Below are positions 16,144-24,249 of a DNA stretch of 64,000 nucleotides, piece after piece. Under the pieces are notes generated by a model. It was given only the letters and a program-made list of their open reading frames with translations. It did not search any database and was not told the DNA's origin. This stretch comes from Flavobacterium silvaticum (GTDB lineage Bacteria > Bacteroidota > Bacteroidia > Flavobacteriales > Flavobacteriaceae), in NCBI RefSeq assembly GCF_012911565.1, contig NZ_JAAMPU010000101.1:62001-126000 (forward strand). Direction: 5' to 3'. Every line of letters begins with the position of its first letter. The stretch's first letter is position 1. The translations under genes were made by a program, and so were the position numbers.

Positions 16144-16704
16144 TTGAAAGTCATTTCACTACATCAGGATTTAAACGAAACGATAGCCGAAGCGTGCCGC
16201 AACAACCGCCACGCCCAACAGAAAATCTATTCGAAATTTGCGCCTAAGATGCTTTCGGTGTGCCGTCAGTACACCAAAGACATCCACCACGCCGAAGATG
16301 TAATGATCACTGCGTTCATGAAAGTGTTTTCCAACCTCGGGAATTTCGAGAACAAGGGAAGTTTTGAAGGATGGATCCGGCGGATCATGGTCAATGAGAG
16401 CATTTCGTGGCTTCGGGCCCAAAAGAAAGTGAGTTTCCTTGAAGACAGCTATCATCCGGAAGAATCGTTCAACAATATCGAAAGCGGCTTGAGTGTAGAC
16501 GATATCCAATCACTCATAGACGAATTGCCCGAAGGGTATCGAATGATTTTCAACCTCTACGCCATAGAAGGTTACAAGCATAAGGAAATTGCCGACATGC
16601 TTGGAATCAATGAAGGCACATCGAGATCACAATTGTCACACGCCAGGAAAATGCTCCAGGATAACCTGGAGAAACAAAAAAATTATATTTATGGGACGGA
16701 ATAA
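16144..16704 (+). CDS. ECF-family RNA polymerase sigma factor
   Basis: A 186-residue sigma-70 family protein lacking regions 1 and 3. Region 2 is 'YTKDIHHAEDVMITAFMKVF' with 'GSFEGWIRRIMVNESISWLR'; region 4 is 'IDELPEGYRMIFNLYAIEGY' followed by the helix-turn-helix 'HKEIADMLGINEGTSRSQLS'. The only in-frame start is a TTG at 16144, because a TAA lies three codons upstream. It overlaps the next gene by 14 bp and forms a three-gene unit with a one-pass membrane protein and a predicted beta-barrel protein, which suggests an envelope-responsive regulator. Confidence 0.92.
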   Translation: MKVISLHQDLNETIAEACRNNRHAQQKIYSKFAPKMLSVCRQYTKDIHHAEDVMITAFMKVFSNLGNFENKGSFEGWIRRIMVNESISWLRAQKKVSFLEDSYHPEESFNNIESGLSVDDIQSLIDELPEGYRMIFNLYAIEGYKHKEIADMLGINEGTSRSQLSHARKMLQDNLEKQKNYIYGTE

Positions 16705-17374
16705 ATTAGAAAGGGAGTTCAGCGAAAAGCTTTCCACCCGCGAAATAAACCCAAGTGCTGCGGCCTGGGACAGATTGGATGCCATGTTGGCTACAGCCGA
16801 AGCGCAAAAGAGACCGCGTCGTAAGTATTGGTTCTTTGTAGCCGCAGCAGTTGTTGGAATTGCTTTGTTTGCCAGTTTGTTTTTTCCGAAAGGGAATGCC
16901 GTCCAAACTATTGATGGCGGATCGTCTGCAGTAGCCAAAACAGAATCGGTTCCGGATGGGAAAGCATCGGATTCAATGGATACGCCTGCAATCCAGGTTG
17001 CGGAAACGGTTCCGTCTGAAACCAAAAACCAACCTTCGCAAAATAAAAGAGTTCATTTGCAACCGCGTCATCAAAAGGAAATGCTTGCCGTGATCCAAAA
17101 TCCGGAAAAGCCAGAAGCACCGGTTCAACGTGAAATCACAGCGCCTGTAGAAAAGACGGTGAACAACAATAATTCCGGAATTCCCGAATCACTTCTGGCC
17201 GCGATCAAATCCAAAACCGAAGCCCAAAAGACATCTGTCGTGAAAGTGGATGCCCGCAGCCTGCTCGAGAACGTAGATAAACAGGAGGAACTTACTACAC
17301 GCCAGCGTTTCCTCCGGACGGTCCAGAATGTAAAGGTTGCCGTCGAGAACAGGAACCTCGAAGAGAGTCATTAA
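16691..17374 (+). CDS. One-pass membrane protein, possible anti-sigma factor
   Basis: A 227-residue protein. ATG 16691 is chosen because the frame upstream lies inside the sigma gene. The N-terminal cytoplasmic stretch ('REFSEKLSTREINPSAAAWD') precedes one membrane helix (YWFFVAAAVVGIALFASLFF, near 44-63). The rest is a polar, Pro/Glu/Lys-rich periplasmic region. Its topology and its 14-bp overlap with the ECF sigma gene fit an anti-sigma factor, but I see no ZAS or FecR motif, so the role is inferred from position. Confidence 0.7.
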   Translation: MGRNKLEREFSEKLSTREINPSAAAWDRLDAMLATAEAQKRPRRKYWFFVAAAVVGIALFASLFFPKGNAVQTIDGGSSAVAKTESVPDGKASDSMDTPAIQVAETVPSETKNQPSQNKRVHLQPRHQKEMLAVIQNPEKPEAPVQREITAPVEKTVNNNNSGIPESLLAAIKSKTEAQKTSVVKVDARSLLENVDKQEELTTRQRFLRTVQNVKVAVENRNLEESH

Positions 17375-17407
17375 TCAATCAACACCAATCATTAAATCCT
17401 TAAAATC

Positions 17408-18451
17408 ATGAAGAACGTTATTTTTTACGTTGCGGCTTTGCTATGCCTTTTCACAAGCAAAATAGTCGCCCAGGAAACCTTTGAAGCCAAAGCCCGCATC
17501 ATAGCAGACAAGATCGAACAGATCACCAAAGAGGAGAAAGACGCACTCAAAGGCGAAGTCGACCGCGTCAACGAAAACCTTGAAAAAGGAACCATAAGCC
17601 CGGAACAGGCCGATCAGCAAAAAATTGACTTCGCCCAATTCCGCGCCAACAATATCGAACGTCGCACGGCTGCAGCCCAGGATGAATTGCGCAAGCTGGT
17701 ACAGGAAAAAGTTGACGGTCAGGTCGCGTCTGAAGTAGTGGCCGAAAAAGGCGGCTTTAAGATTTCGTACAACAATAACAACAAGAAAAAGGATACGATT
17801 CCACATTCCGAGTCACGCACCACATCACAGGCTGTTTTTGCTTTCGGGCTCAATAATTTGCTCACCGATGGCGCTTTGGCTCATTCCGATTACCGCATTT
17901 GGGGTTCACATTATTATGAATATGGTTTTACCTTGAATACCCGGTTGGCCAAAAACCACAACCTGGTCCACCTTACCTACGGATTGTCCGTCCAGCTCAA
18001 CAATCTGAGGTCTACCAACAAACGTGTCTTTGAGGTCGACGGAAACCAGACCAATCTGGTCAATCCCGGAATTGGCATGCGCGACACGCGTTTCAAAGCG
18101 ATAAACATGGTGGTTCCGGTTCATTTGGAATTCGATTTTACCAAACCTAAAATGGATGGCGATAAAAAGATTTTCAAGACGCACGATTCGTTCCGCGTCG
18201 GGTTGGGCGGCTATGCAGGGGCGAACCTTGGAAACCGCCAGTTCACCAAATACGACAACGAGGCAGGCAATACGGTCAAAAGCAAGGAAAAAGGCGATTT
18301 CAATGTCAACGATTTTGTCTACGGATTAAGCGCCTACGTGGGGTATGGAGATGTATCGCTGTTCGCCAAATATGACCTGCAACCGTTCTTTACGGACAAT
18401 GCCATAGATCAGAACAACATTTCTTTCGGTGTCCGTTTTGACTGGAATTAA
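17408..18451 (+). CDS. Predicted outer-membrane beta-barrel protein with helical N terminus
   Basis: A 347-residue exported protein with signal MKNVIFYVAALLCLFTSKIVAQ. Residues about 23-110 are strongly charged and helical ('KIEQITKEEKDALKGEVDRV', 'RRTAAAQDELRKLVQEKV'), probably a coiled coil. From about 135 the sequence alternates like membrane beta strands ('VHLTYGLSVQLNNLR', 'VYGLSAYVGYGDVSLFAKYD') and ends in 'FGVRFDWN', with aromatic residues near the C terminus as in barrels. It follows the membrane protein by 33 bp and is closed by a strong terminator. It may report envelope state to the sigma factor; that is inference. Confidence 0.75.
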   Translation: MKNVIFYVAALLCLFTSKIVAQETFEAKARIIADKIEQITKEEKDALKGEVDRVNENLEKGTISPEQADQQKIDFAQFRANNIERRTAAAQDELRKLVQEKVDGQVASEVVAEKGGFKISYNNNNKKKDTIPHSESRTTSQAVFAFGLNNLLTDGALAHSDYRIWGSHYYEYGFTLNTRLAKNHNLVHLTYGLSVQLNNLRSTNKRVFEVDGNQTNLVNPGIGMRDTRFKAINMVVPVHLEFDFTKPKMDGDKKIFKTHDSFRVGLGGYAGANLGNRQFTKYDNEAGNTVKSKEKGDFNVNDFVYGLSAYVGYGDVSLFAKYDLQPFFTDNAIDQNNISFGVRFDWN

Positions 18452-18477
18452 ATTTTATTTGAGTAGTTACCTTGAAG

Positions 18478-18508
18478 CGCTTCCGGAAACGGAGGCGTTT
18501 TTTTTTTT
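18478..18508 (+). terminator. Rho-independent terminator of the sigma operon
   Basis: CGCTTCCG and CGGAGGCG pair in an 8-bp stem (one G-T) over loop GAAA, followed by ten or more T residues. Confidence 0.92.
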
Positions 18509-18518
18509 CTTTGGATTC

Positions 18519-18608
18519 ACCGACAAAATTTCTGCGACGATTTTTTTTGTCGCACACCATTAGTCGCACACTGCCGACAAAATGATTCCTGAAGATGAAT
18601 TTGTCGGT
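18519..18608. repeat. Clustered short direct and inverted repeats upstream of dnaG
   Basis: CCGACAAAAT occurs at 18520-18529 and 18574-18583, and an inverted ATTTGTCGG at 18599-18607. GTCGCACAC occurs at 18549-18557 and 18563-18571. TGCGAC / GTCGCA flank a T-rich loop at 18532-18554. The cluster lies between the previous terminator and the dnaG promoter. Confidence 0.6.
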
Positions 18609-18655
18609 CAAAGTTGAAAGCCGAATTGTCGTTCAGAAGCATCGGTTGAAAAAGT

Positions 18656-18663
18656 TACCTTTG
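18656..18663 (+). promoter_or_regulatory. -7 box for dnaG
   Basis: TACCTTTG lies 14 bp before the dnaG ATG. The best -33 candidate is a TTG at 18626-18628, slightly too far upstream. Confidence 0.55.
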
Positions 18664-18677
18664 TATCTTCGCAAATC

Positions 18678-20654
18678 ATGATCTCAAAAGCATCCATCGA
18701 TACCGTTTTTGAAACCGCCCGCGTCGAGGAGGTCATCGGCGATTTCGTCCAGCTCAAACGTTCGGGTTCCAACCTCAAAGGATTGAGTCCGTTTACAGAT
18801 GAGCGTTCGCCTTCGTTCATGGTGTCACCCGTAAAGCAAATCTGGAAAGATTTCTCGTCGGGAAAAGGTGGCAATGCCGTTGCTTTCCTTATGGAACACG
18901 AAAAGTTGAGTTATCCCGAAGCCATTCGTTATCTCGCCAAAAAATACAACATCGAACTTGAGGAAACCGAAAAGACCGATGAGGAAAAGGCAGCTATCGA
19001 CGCCCGCGAGAGCCTGTTCCTGGTTTCTGAATTCGCCCAAAAGTGGTTTCACGATACGTTGTTACGCACAGATGAAGGCCAGGCGATAGGCCTCAGTTAT
19101 TTCAAAGAACGTGGCTTTACGATGGAAACCATCAAGAAGTTCGGGCTCGGTTATTCGCCTGAAGGCTGGGAAGCGTTTTCAAAAGAAGCACTCGGTAAAG
19201 GCTATCAGCTCGAATTCTTAGAAGGAACAGGTTTGACCATCGTTCGCGAAGACGGGCGTATGGCAGACAGGTTCCGCGGTCGAGTCATGTTCCCGATACA
19301 TGGGCTTTCGGGGCGAGTCCTCGGTTTTGGCGGACGTATTCTGACGAACGAAAAAAAAGTAGCCAAATACCTCAATTCACCAGAGAGCGAAATCTACCAC
19401 AAAAGCAAAGTCCTGTACGGAATATTCCAGGCGAAACAGGCCATTGCGAAACTCGATAATTGCTATCTCGTCGAAGGCTATACAGATGTGATCCAGTTCC
19501 AGCAAGCCGGGATTGAAAACGTGGTCGCATCGTCAGGAACGGCTTTGACTCCGGACCAGATTAGGCTTATCAATCGGCTTACAAAAAATATCACAGTGCT
19601 GTTTGACGGTGATGCCGCCGGTTTACGGGCTTCTGTCCGCGGAATCGACCTGATACTTGAACAAGGCATGAACGTCAAGGTCTGTACGTTCCCAGACGGA
19701 GAAGATCCGGATAGTTTCGCCAAAAAGACGCCTCACGAAGAATTGGTGGCTTTCCTTGAAAAGAATGCCGTCGATTTTATCCGCTTCAAAGCATCGCTTT
19801 TGATGGACGAAGCGGCTAACGATCCGGTTAAAAAAGCTGGTTTGATCCGTGATATGGTCGTTAGTATTTCTAAAATCCCAGACAGGATCCAACGTGAGAT
19901 CTACATTCAGGAATGTTCACGGATCATGGATATTTCTGAACAGGTCTTGGTGAGTTCGCTCGCCCAGATCATGCAAAAGGAAGTCAAGGACGCTGATGCG
20001 AAACTGCGTGAGGAGAAAAAGGCTTTTGAGGTTGTCCGAAACGAAGAATCGGGACAGGTCAGCATCAATGTGCTTGACGAACTTGAAAGACGGTTGATTT
20101 CGATATTGCTTTTGTACGGAACCCGCGTGGAGGAATTCGAAGACAGCTTTTACAAGGCCAATGCCGAAGGTGAATTGGAACTGGTTTCAGAAAAAAAGGA
20201 AGTTCCCGTGTATAATAGGATTTTCCTCAGTCTGCAGGAAGATGAAACAGAATTGGCCAATCCGGTTTTCCGTGACATTTATTCGAACTTGATGGAGAAT
20301 TTCCAGTCTGAAGAAGGTTTTGAATTGGATAAGTATATGATTCAATTGCCTCAGGAATTCCAACCGGTCATATCGGACATTCTCATGAACGAAGAACGCG
20401 AGGCGCTACATAATTGGGAATCACAGCAGATTATCGTCAAATTAAAAGACCAAAGCGTCGGTCAATATGTAACGGAAACAATCCTTACCATGCGTTGGTA
20501 TCTGGTAGATGCGATTATCCAGTCTTTAAAAGGCGAACTCAGCAGTGAGCCCGATGCTGATAATTCTGAAACGCTTTCTGCTGCTATGGATTACGGTCAG
20601 TTGATCAATTCGTTTTCAAATAAACTCGGCCGCGTGATGTCGCGTTATCATTAA
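18678..20654 (+). CDS. dnaG: DNA primase DnaG with degenerate zinc-binding domain
   Basis: A 658-residue primase that lays RNA primers at the replication fork. The N-terminal domain aligns with the CHC2 zinc finger by context ('LKGLSPFTDERSPSFMVSPV', 'QIWKDFSSGKGGNAVAFLM'), but Ser replaces the first Cys (GLSPF for GLCPF), and the later Cys pair is lost (DFSSGKGG for CFGCGKGG). There is no Cys in the first 120 residues. The RNA polymerase core and TOPRIM domain are intact: 'MFPIHGLSGRVLGFGGR', 'YLVEGYTDVIQFQQAGIENV' and 'VLFDGDAAG'. A helicase-interaction domain occupies the C-terminal third. It overlaps the convergent response regulator gene by 4 bp. Confidence 0.95.
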   Translation: MISKASIDTVFETARVEEVIGDFVQLKRSGSNLKGLSPFTDERSPSFMVSPVKQIWKDFSSGKGGNAVAFLMEHEKLSYPEAIRYLAKKYNIELEETEKTDEEKAAIDARESLFLVSEFAQKWFHDTLLRTDEGQAIGLSYFKERGFTMETIKKFGLGYSPEGWEAFSKEALGKGYQLEFLEGTGLTIVREDGRMADRFRGRVMFPIHGLSGRVLGFGGRILTNEKKVAKYLNSPESEIYHKSKVLYGIFQAKQAIAKLDNCYLVEGYTDVIQFQQAGIENVVASSGTALTPDQIRLINRLTKNITVLFDGDAAGLRASVRGIDLILEQGMNVKVCTFPDGEDPDSFAKKTPHEELVAFLEKNAVDFIRFKASLLMDEAANDPVKKAGLIRDMVVSISKIPDRIQREIYIQECSRIMDISEQVLVSSLAQIMQKEVKDADAKLREEKKAFEVVRNEESGQVSINVLDELERRLISILLLYGTRVEEFEDSFYKANAEGELELVSEKKEVPVYNRIFLSLQEDETELANPVFRDIYSNLMENFQSEEGFELDKYMIQLPQEFQPVISDILMNEEREALHNWESQQIIVKLKDQSVGQYVTETILTMRWYLVDAIIQSLKGELSSEPDADNSETLSAAMDYGQLINSFSNKLGRVMSRYH

Positions 20655-21280
20655 ACAATATCCAACGTTTTGGCCTTATTGACCAAATCGACCAGGTTCG
20701 TCACATTAAGTTTGGTAAGTAACCGGAGTTTATAGGTACTGACTGTTTTCTCGTTGAGGTTGAGTATTTTGGAAATCTCGTTGTTCTTCTTGCCGTCGCT
20801 CAAATAACGAAGCACCTCGATTTCACGGTTCGATAATTTGCGGTATAAACGTTCGCTTTTGTTTTGTTTGGCGATCAGCGCGAGGTTTTTGCGGATCGTA
20901 TCGCTGAGCATGATATTCCCTGAATGCACTTTCATGATCGTAACGCCCAGTTGTTCCAGTTTGGATGACTTATGCACATAGCCCGAAACACCGGATTTGA
21001 TGGCATTAGGTGCATAAATCTGTTCCGACAGGCTCGTGAAAATAATGACCTTTGTATTCGGATTGTTCTTGATGATAGCCTTCACTTCGTAAATACTGTT
21101 TAGCCCCTCGAGTTCGAGGTCCATGAGCAACACATCGATTGGTTTATTCTTGAGTGCTTCCGGTATCATAAAGAAGTTACCTACGTTGGAAACTATATTG
21201 ATATCCGGGTGATCCTTAAAATAAGATCTTACCCCAAAATGGACTACAGGAAAATTATCGGCCAAACAAACATTAATCAT
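20651..21280 (-). CDS. Response regulator, NarL/LuxR type
   Basis: A 209-residue protein beginning at the ATG of 'MINVCLADNFPVVHFGVRSY'. The receiver domain has the phospho-acceptor Asp in 'VLLMDLELEG' and the later 'VIIFTSLSE' and 'GVSGYVHKSSKLEQL'. The C-terminal LuxR helix-turn-helix is 'LSNREIEVLRYLSDGKKNNE' followed by 'ISKILNLNEKTVSTYKLRLL'. No sensor kinase is adjacent, so it is an orphan here. A longer start 20 codons upstream is possible but poorly supported. Confidence 0.9.
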   Translation of the reverse strand: MINVCLADNFPVVHFGVRSYFKDHPDINIVSNVGNFFMIPEALKNKPIDVLLMDLELEGLNSIYEVKAIIKNNPNTKVIIFTSLSEQIYAPNAIKSGVSGYVHKSSKLEQLGVTIMKVHSGNIMLSDTIRKNLALIAKQNKSERLYRKLSNREIEVLRYLSDGKKNNEISKILNLNEKTVSTYKLRLLTKLNVTNLVDLVNKAKTLDIV

Positions 21281-21362
21281 AATGCTGGTATTTAAGTAGT
21301 TAGCATTGCGTATATAAGTAAAGGTAGGAATTTTTGCCAAAGTTCCACCGTTCTACATCGAT

Positions 21363-22175
21363 TTATCTCAAAGATGTGGGAATCATGCAAACCGGTATAG
21401 GATCCATCTTATGTTTATTCGCTCTGTTCAGCCTTGTGAATATGGTGAATGCTTCTTTTTGGCGGCCTTCAAAATCGTCTGGCGTTTTCCCTGCCTCAAG
21501 CTGTTCCATAGCCCATTCGAGTTCGTCGTAGGAGGCACCAAGCTGATCTTCGTCAGTGCGGTCATCATGGAACAAGCCGTCTGAAGGCACGGCATTCAAG
21601 ATACTGTCGGGAACTCCGAGATATTGTCCCAACGCATAGACATCGGACTTCATCAAATCTGCTATCGGGCTTACATCGACTCCACCATCGCCGTATTTGG
21701 TATAAAACCCGACCCCGAAATCTTCCACTTTATTTCCGGTTCCTGCCACGATGCAATGATTCACGCCGGCGTGGAAATACAATGTCGTCATTCGCAATCT
21801 GGCGCGGGTGTTGGCTAAGGCAAGATGCAAGGTAGCTTCATCTCCGTCATTTGGAAAGGCAGCTTTGATGGTTTCAAATGTTTCAGTCAAATCTGTAATA
21901 CCGCGTGACACATTCGGGAATCTTTTTGAAAGCTGGTCGATATGTTCCCGCGCACGAGATACATGGTTTGACGGCTGATGGATGGGAAGTTCGAAACAGA
22001 TGGTTTTCATTCCGGTCAGTGCACACAGGGTTGATGTCACCGCGGAATCGATCCCGCCGGAAACACCGACAACAAAACCTGATACTTTTGCGTTGTTGGC
22101 GTAATCTTTCAGCCACTCTGAAATGTAAGCCGCCGTCTTTTCGACCTGCAGGCTGCTTTTTTTGTTTTGGCGCAT
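21363..22175 (-). CDS. nadE: NAD+ synthase (ammonia-dependent)
   Basis: A 270-residue enzyme that adenylates and amidates deamido-NAD to give NAD+. The ATP-pyrophosphatase P-loop is 'GFVVGVSGGIDSAVTSTL' (SGGxDS). 'ANTRARLRMTTLYFHA', 'IVAGTGNKVEDFGVGFYTKY' and 'SDGLFHDDRTDEDQLGASYD' are family signatures. No glutaminase domain is present, so ammonia or a separate amidotransferase supplies nitrogen. It is divergent from gldB. Confidence 0.96.
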   Translation of the reverse strand: MRQNKKSSLQVEKTAAYISEWLKDYANNAKVSGFVVGVSGGIDSAVTSTLCALTGMKTICFELPIHQPSNHVSRAREHIDQLSKRFPNVSRGITDLTETFETIKAAFPNDGDEATLHLALANTRARLRMTTLYFHAGVNHCIVAGTGNKVEDFGVGFYTKYGDGGVDVSPIADLMKSDVYALGQYLGVPDSILNAVPSDGLFHDDRTDEDQLGASYDELEWAMEQLEAGKTPDDFEGRQKEAFTIFTRLNRANKHKMDPIPVCMIPTSLR

Positions 22176-22193
22176 AATCAGTGATTAAACCGG

Positions 22194-22201
22194 TATATTT
22201 G
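22194..22201 (+). promoter_or_regulatory. -7 box for gldBC
   Basis: TATATTTG matches TAnnTTTG 35 bp before the gldB ATG. A TTTTG ends 24 bp upstream of it as a loosely spaced -33. Confidence 0.6.
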
Positions 22202-22236
22202 CACACCGGAAACTTTTCGCTAAAGTTAACTAACAA

Positions 22237-23205
22237 ATGAGAAAACTGCTAATCCCATTCTTCATTATTCTTACGGTTGCATCCTGCGACAAAAAATCGA
22301 AAGTCGAGAAAGAAGTAGAGGAAATCCCTGTGAAAATGGAAGTACACAGGTTTGATAAAGACTTCTATGAAGCCAAGCCAGCTGATCTTCAGGATCTGAA
22401 AATGGAATATCCGTTTTTCTTCCGTGGCAATGAACCGGATTCGGTCTGGACCAATAAAATGCAGAATCCATTGTGGCGGGAAGTGTTTACGGAAGTCGAG
22501 AAAAAATTCGGCAATTTCTCCAAACAGGAATCTGAATTGGAAGACTTGTTCAAGCACCTTAAATATTATTTCCCAAGGACGAAAACACCGGTCACCTATA
22601 CCATCATAGGCCAGATGGATTACAACAATAAAGTCTTCTATGCACAAGATACATTGATACTTTCGCTTGAATTGTATCTGGGCAAAGACCATAAATTCTA
22701 TGTGAACGATTTTCCCGATTACCAGAGACGCGGGTTCGACGAAAAACAATTGCTGCCCGATGTCGTATCGGCTTTTGCCAACACCAAAATCCCGCCGGCA
22801 GAAAATGATTTTCTATCGCAGATGATACGTGCCGGGAAAGAACTATACATGAAAGATGTACTGACGCCTGAAACATCGGACGAAGACAAGATCAATTATT
22901 CACCCGAACAACTCGCCTGGAGCAAGGCCAACGAATATGAGATCTGGCGCAATTTCCTCGAAAACAACCTGCTGTATAGCACGGACCAGAAACTCGCCCA
23001 ACGATTCCTCATGCCGGCACCTTTTTCAAAATTCTATTTGGAAATAGACAATGAGTCGCCGGGAAGGATAGGGGAATTCATTGGCTGGCAGATCGTCCGG
23101 TCATATATGGAAAACAATAAAACAAACCTTCAGCAATTGTTATTGCTCGACAGTAAGCAATTGTTTGAGCAATCACGTTACAAACCACAAAAATCAGATG
23201 AGTAA
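22237..23205 (+). CDS. gldB: Gliding motility lipoprotein GldB
   Basis: A 322-residue lipoprotein (MRKLLIPFFIILTVASC). 'VEVHRFDKDFYEAKPAD'-like N-terminal sequence (here MEVHRFDKDFYEAKPADL), 'EYPFFFRGNEPDSVW', 'YTIIGQMDYNNKVFYAQDTL' and 'PGRIGEFIGWQIVRSYMENN' match GldB. In Flavobacterium johnsoniae GldB is required for gliding, and gld genes are linked to T9SS function. Its stop lies within the start of gldC (8-bp overlap), the usual gldB-gldC order. Confidence 0.93.
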   Translation: MRKLLIPFFIILTVASCDKKSKVEKEVEEIPVKMEVHRFDKDFYEAKPADLQDLKMEYPFFFRGNEPDSVWTNKMQNPLWREVFTEVEKKFGNFSKQESELEDLFKHLKYYFPRTKTPVTYTIIGQMDYNNKVFYAQDTLILSLELYLGKDHKFYVNDFPDYQRRGFDEKQLLPDVVSAFANTKIPPAENDFLSQMIRAGKELYMKDVLTPETSDEDKINYSPEQLAWSKANEYEIWRNFLENNLLYSTDQKLAQRFLMPAPFSKFYLEIDNESPGRIGEFIGWQIVRSYMENNKTNLQQLLLLDSKQLFEQSRYKPQKSDE

Positions 23206-23539
23206 GACCACTACTTCCGAAATAAAAATCACCGTTGCCCTTGATGAAAACCGCGTTCCCGACAAACTCTATTGGAGCGCCCAGGACGGGGGAATCGTAA
23301 ACGAACGGGTAAAAGCCATGATGCTCGCCCTTTGGGACCATAAGGAGCAGGAAACGCTTCGCATCGATTTGTGGACCAAGGATATGCCGGTAGACGAAAT
23401 GAAAAAATTCTTCCATCAGACCCTAGTAGCGATGGCCGATACGTTCGAGCGTGCCACCGACGATGAAAAAATGTCGGGTTCCATGCGTGACTTTTGCGAT
23501 TATTTCGCCGAAAAGATGGAATTGAAAAAGACGAATTAA
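23198..23539 (+). CDS. gldC: Gliding motility protein GldC
   Basis: A 113-residue soluble protein starting at ATG 23198 (MSKTTTSEIKITVALDENRV). 'LYWSAQDGG', 'KAMMLALWDHKEQETLRIDL' and 'MPVDEMKKFFHQTL' match GldC. GldC aids gliding but is not strictly essential in F. johnsoniae. It overlaps gldB by 8 bp and converges with engB 41 bp downstream. Confidence 0.93.
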   Translation: MSKTTTSEIKITVALDENRVPDKLYWSAQDGGIVNERVKAMMLALWDHKEQETLRIDLWTKDMPVDEMKKFFHQTLVAMADTFERATDDEKMSGSMRDFCDYFAEKMELKKTN

Positions 23540-23580
23540 AATAATTTTTCAGGTTTTCAGATGAAATCCCGAGGATAAAA

Positions 23581-24189
23581 TCAAGAGTTGAAAACCTCGT
23601 GGTTCACGTCGTCAATGAACTGCAACAGTTCGTCTTTGCCCAACGCGGTTTCTGATGAAGTCACGAAATGTTGCGGCATCTCTTCCCAATTGTTGGCAAG
23701 CAATGCTTTCCGGTAAGCCGCAACCGCCGCATCGATTTTTGTCTTCCCGATTTTGTCGGCTTTGGTAAAGATGATACAGAACGGAACTTCGATTGTCCCT
23801 AAATAATTGATGAATTCCAAATCGATTTTTTGCGCTTCGAGCCGAATGTCGATCAGTATAAAAGCACACGTCAATTGCTCACGTTTCTCAAAATATTCCG
23901 TGATGAATTTCTGGAAGGTCGCTTTGGTCGATTTCGAAACTTTTGCAAATCCATAACCCGGTAAATCGACGAGAAACCAGTTGCTGTTGATCTTGAAGTG
24001 GTTGATCAGCTGTGTTTTTCCAGGTCTTGCAGATGTCTTTGCCAGCTTTTTATGATTCGTAATCATGTTGATCAACGACGATTTACCTACGTTGGATCGT
24101 CCGATGAACGCATATTCCGGGAGCATTTCCTTTGGACAAAGCGATGCATCGGAGTTGCTGACGATAAATTCGGCTGTGTTGATTTTCAT
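23581..24189 (-). CDS. engB: Ribosome biogenesis GTPase YsxC/EngB
   Basis: A 202-residue GTPase that helps assemble the large ribosomal subunit. The G motifs are visible: G1 'GRSNVGKSSLIN', G3 'DLPGYGFAKV', G4 'TKADK' and G5 'TSSETALG'. 'SARPGKTQLINHFKIN' is the switch I region typical of EngB. It lies 60 bp downstream of an alpha/beta hydrolase on the same strand; the gap contains a short tandem repeat and no clear promoter. Confidence 0.96.
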   Translation of the reverse strand: MKINTAEFIVSNSDASLCPKEMLPEYAFIGRSNVGKSSLINMITNHKKLAKTSARPGKTQLINHFKINSNWFLVDLPGYGFAKVSKSTKATFQKFITEYFEKREQLTCAFILIDIRLEAQKIDLEFINYLGTIEVPFCIIFTKADKIGKTKIDAAVAAYRKALLANNWEEMPQHFVTSSETALGKDELLQFIDDVNHEVFNS

Positions 24190-24201
24190 GAGGTTTGTAT
24201 T

Positions 24202-24234
24202 AGTCCGAAAAGTCCGGAAAGTCCGAAAGTCGGG
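24202..24234. repeat. Short 9-bp tandem repeat (AGTCCGGAA family)
   Basis: Units AGTCCGAAA, AGTCCGGAA, AGTCCGAA and AGTCGG follow one another between the alpha/beta hydrolase and engB. The same repeat recurs at 33091-33156 and, inverted, at 48740-48820. Confidence 0.75.
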
Positions 24235-24249
24235 GCTGACGGAACTTTT

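Noticed and set aside
18678..19040. Frameshift or sequencing error causing loss of the DnaG zinc ligands
   Set aside because: The frame is continuous and surrounding residues align with the CHC2 domain; the substitutions are in-frame and spread over several positions.
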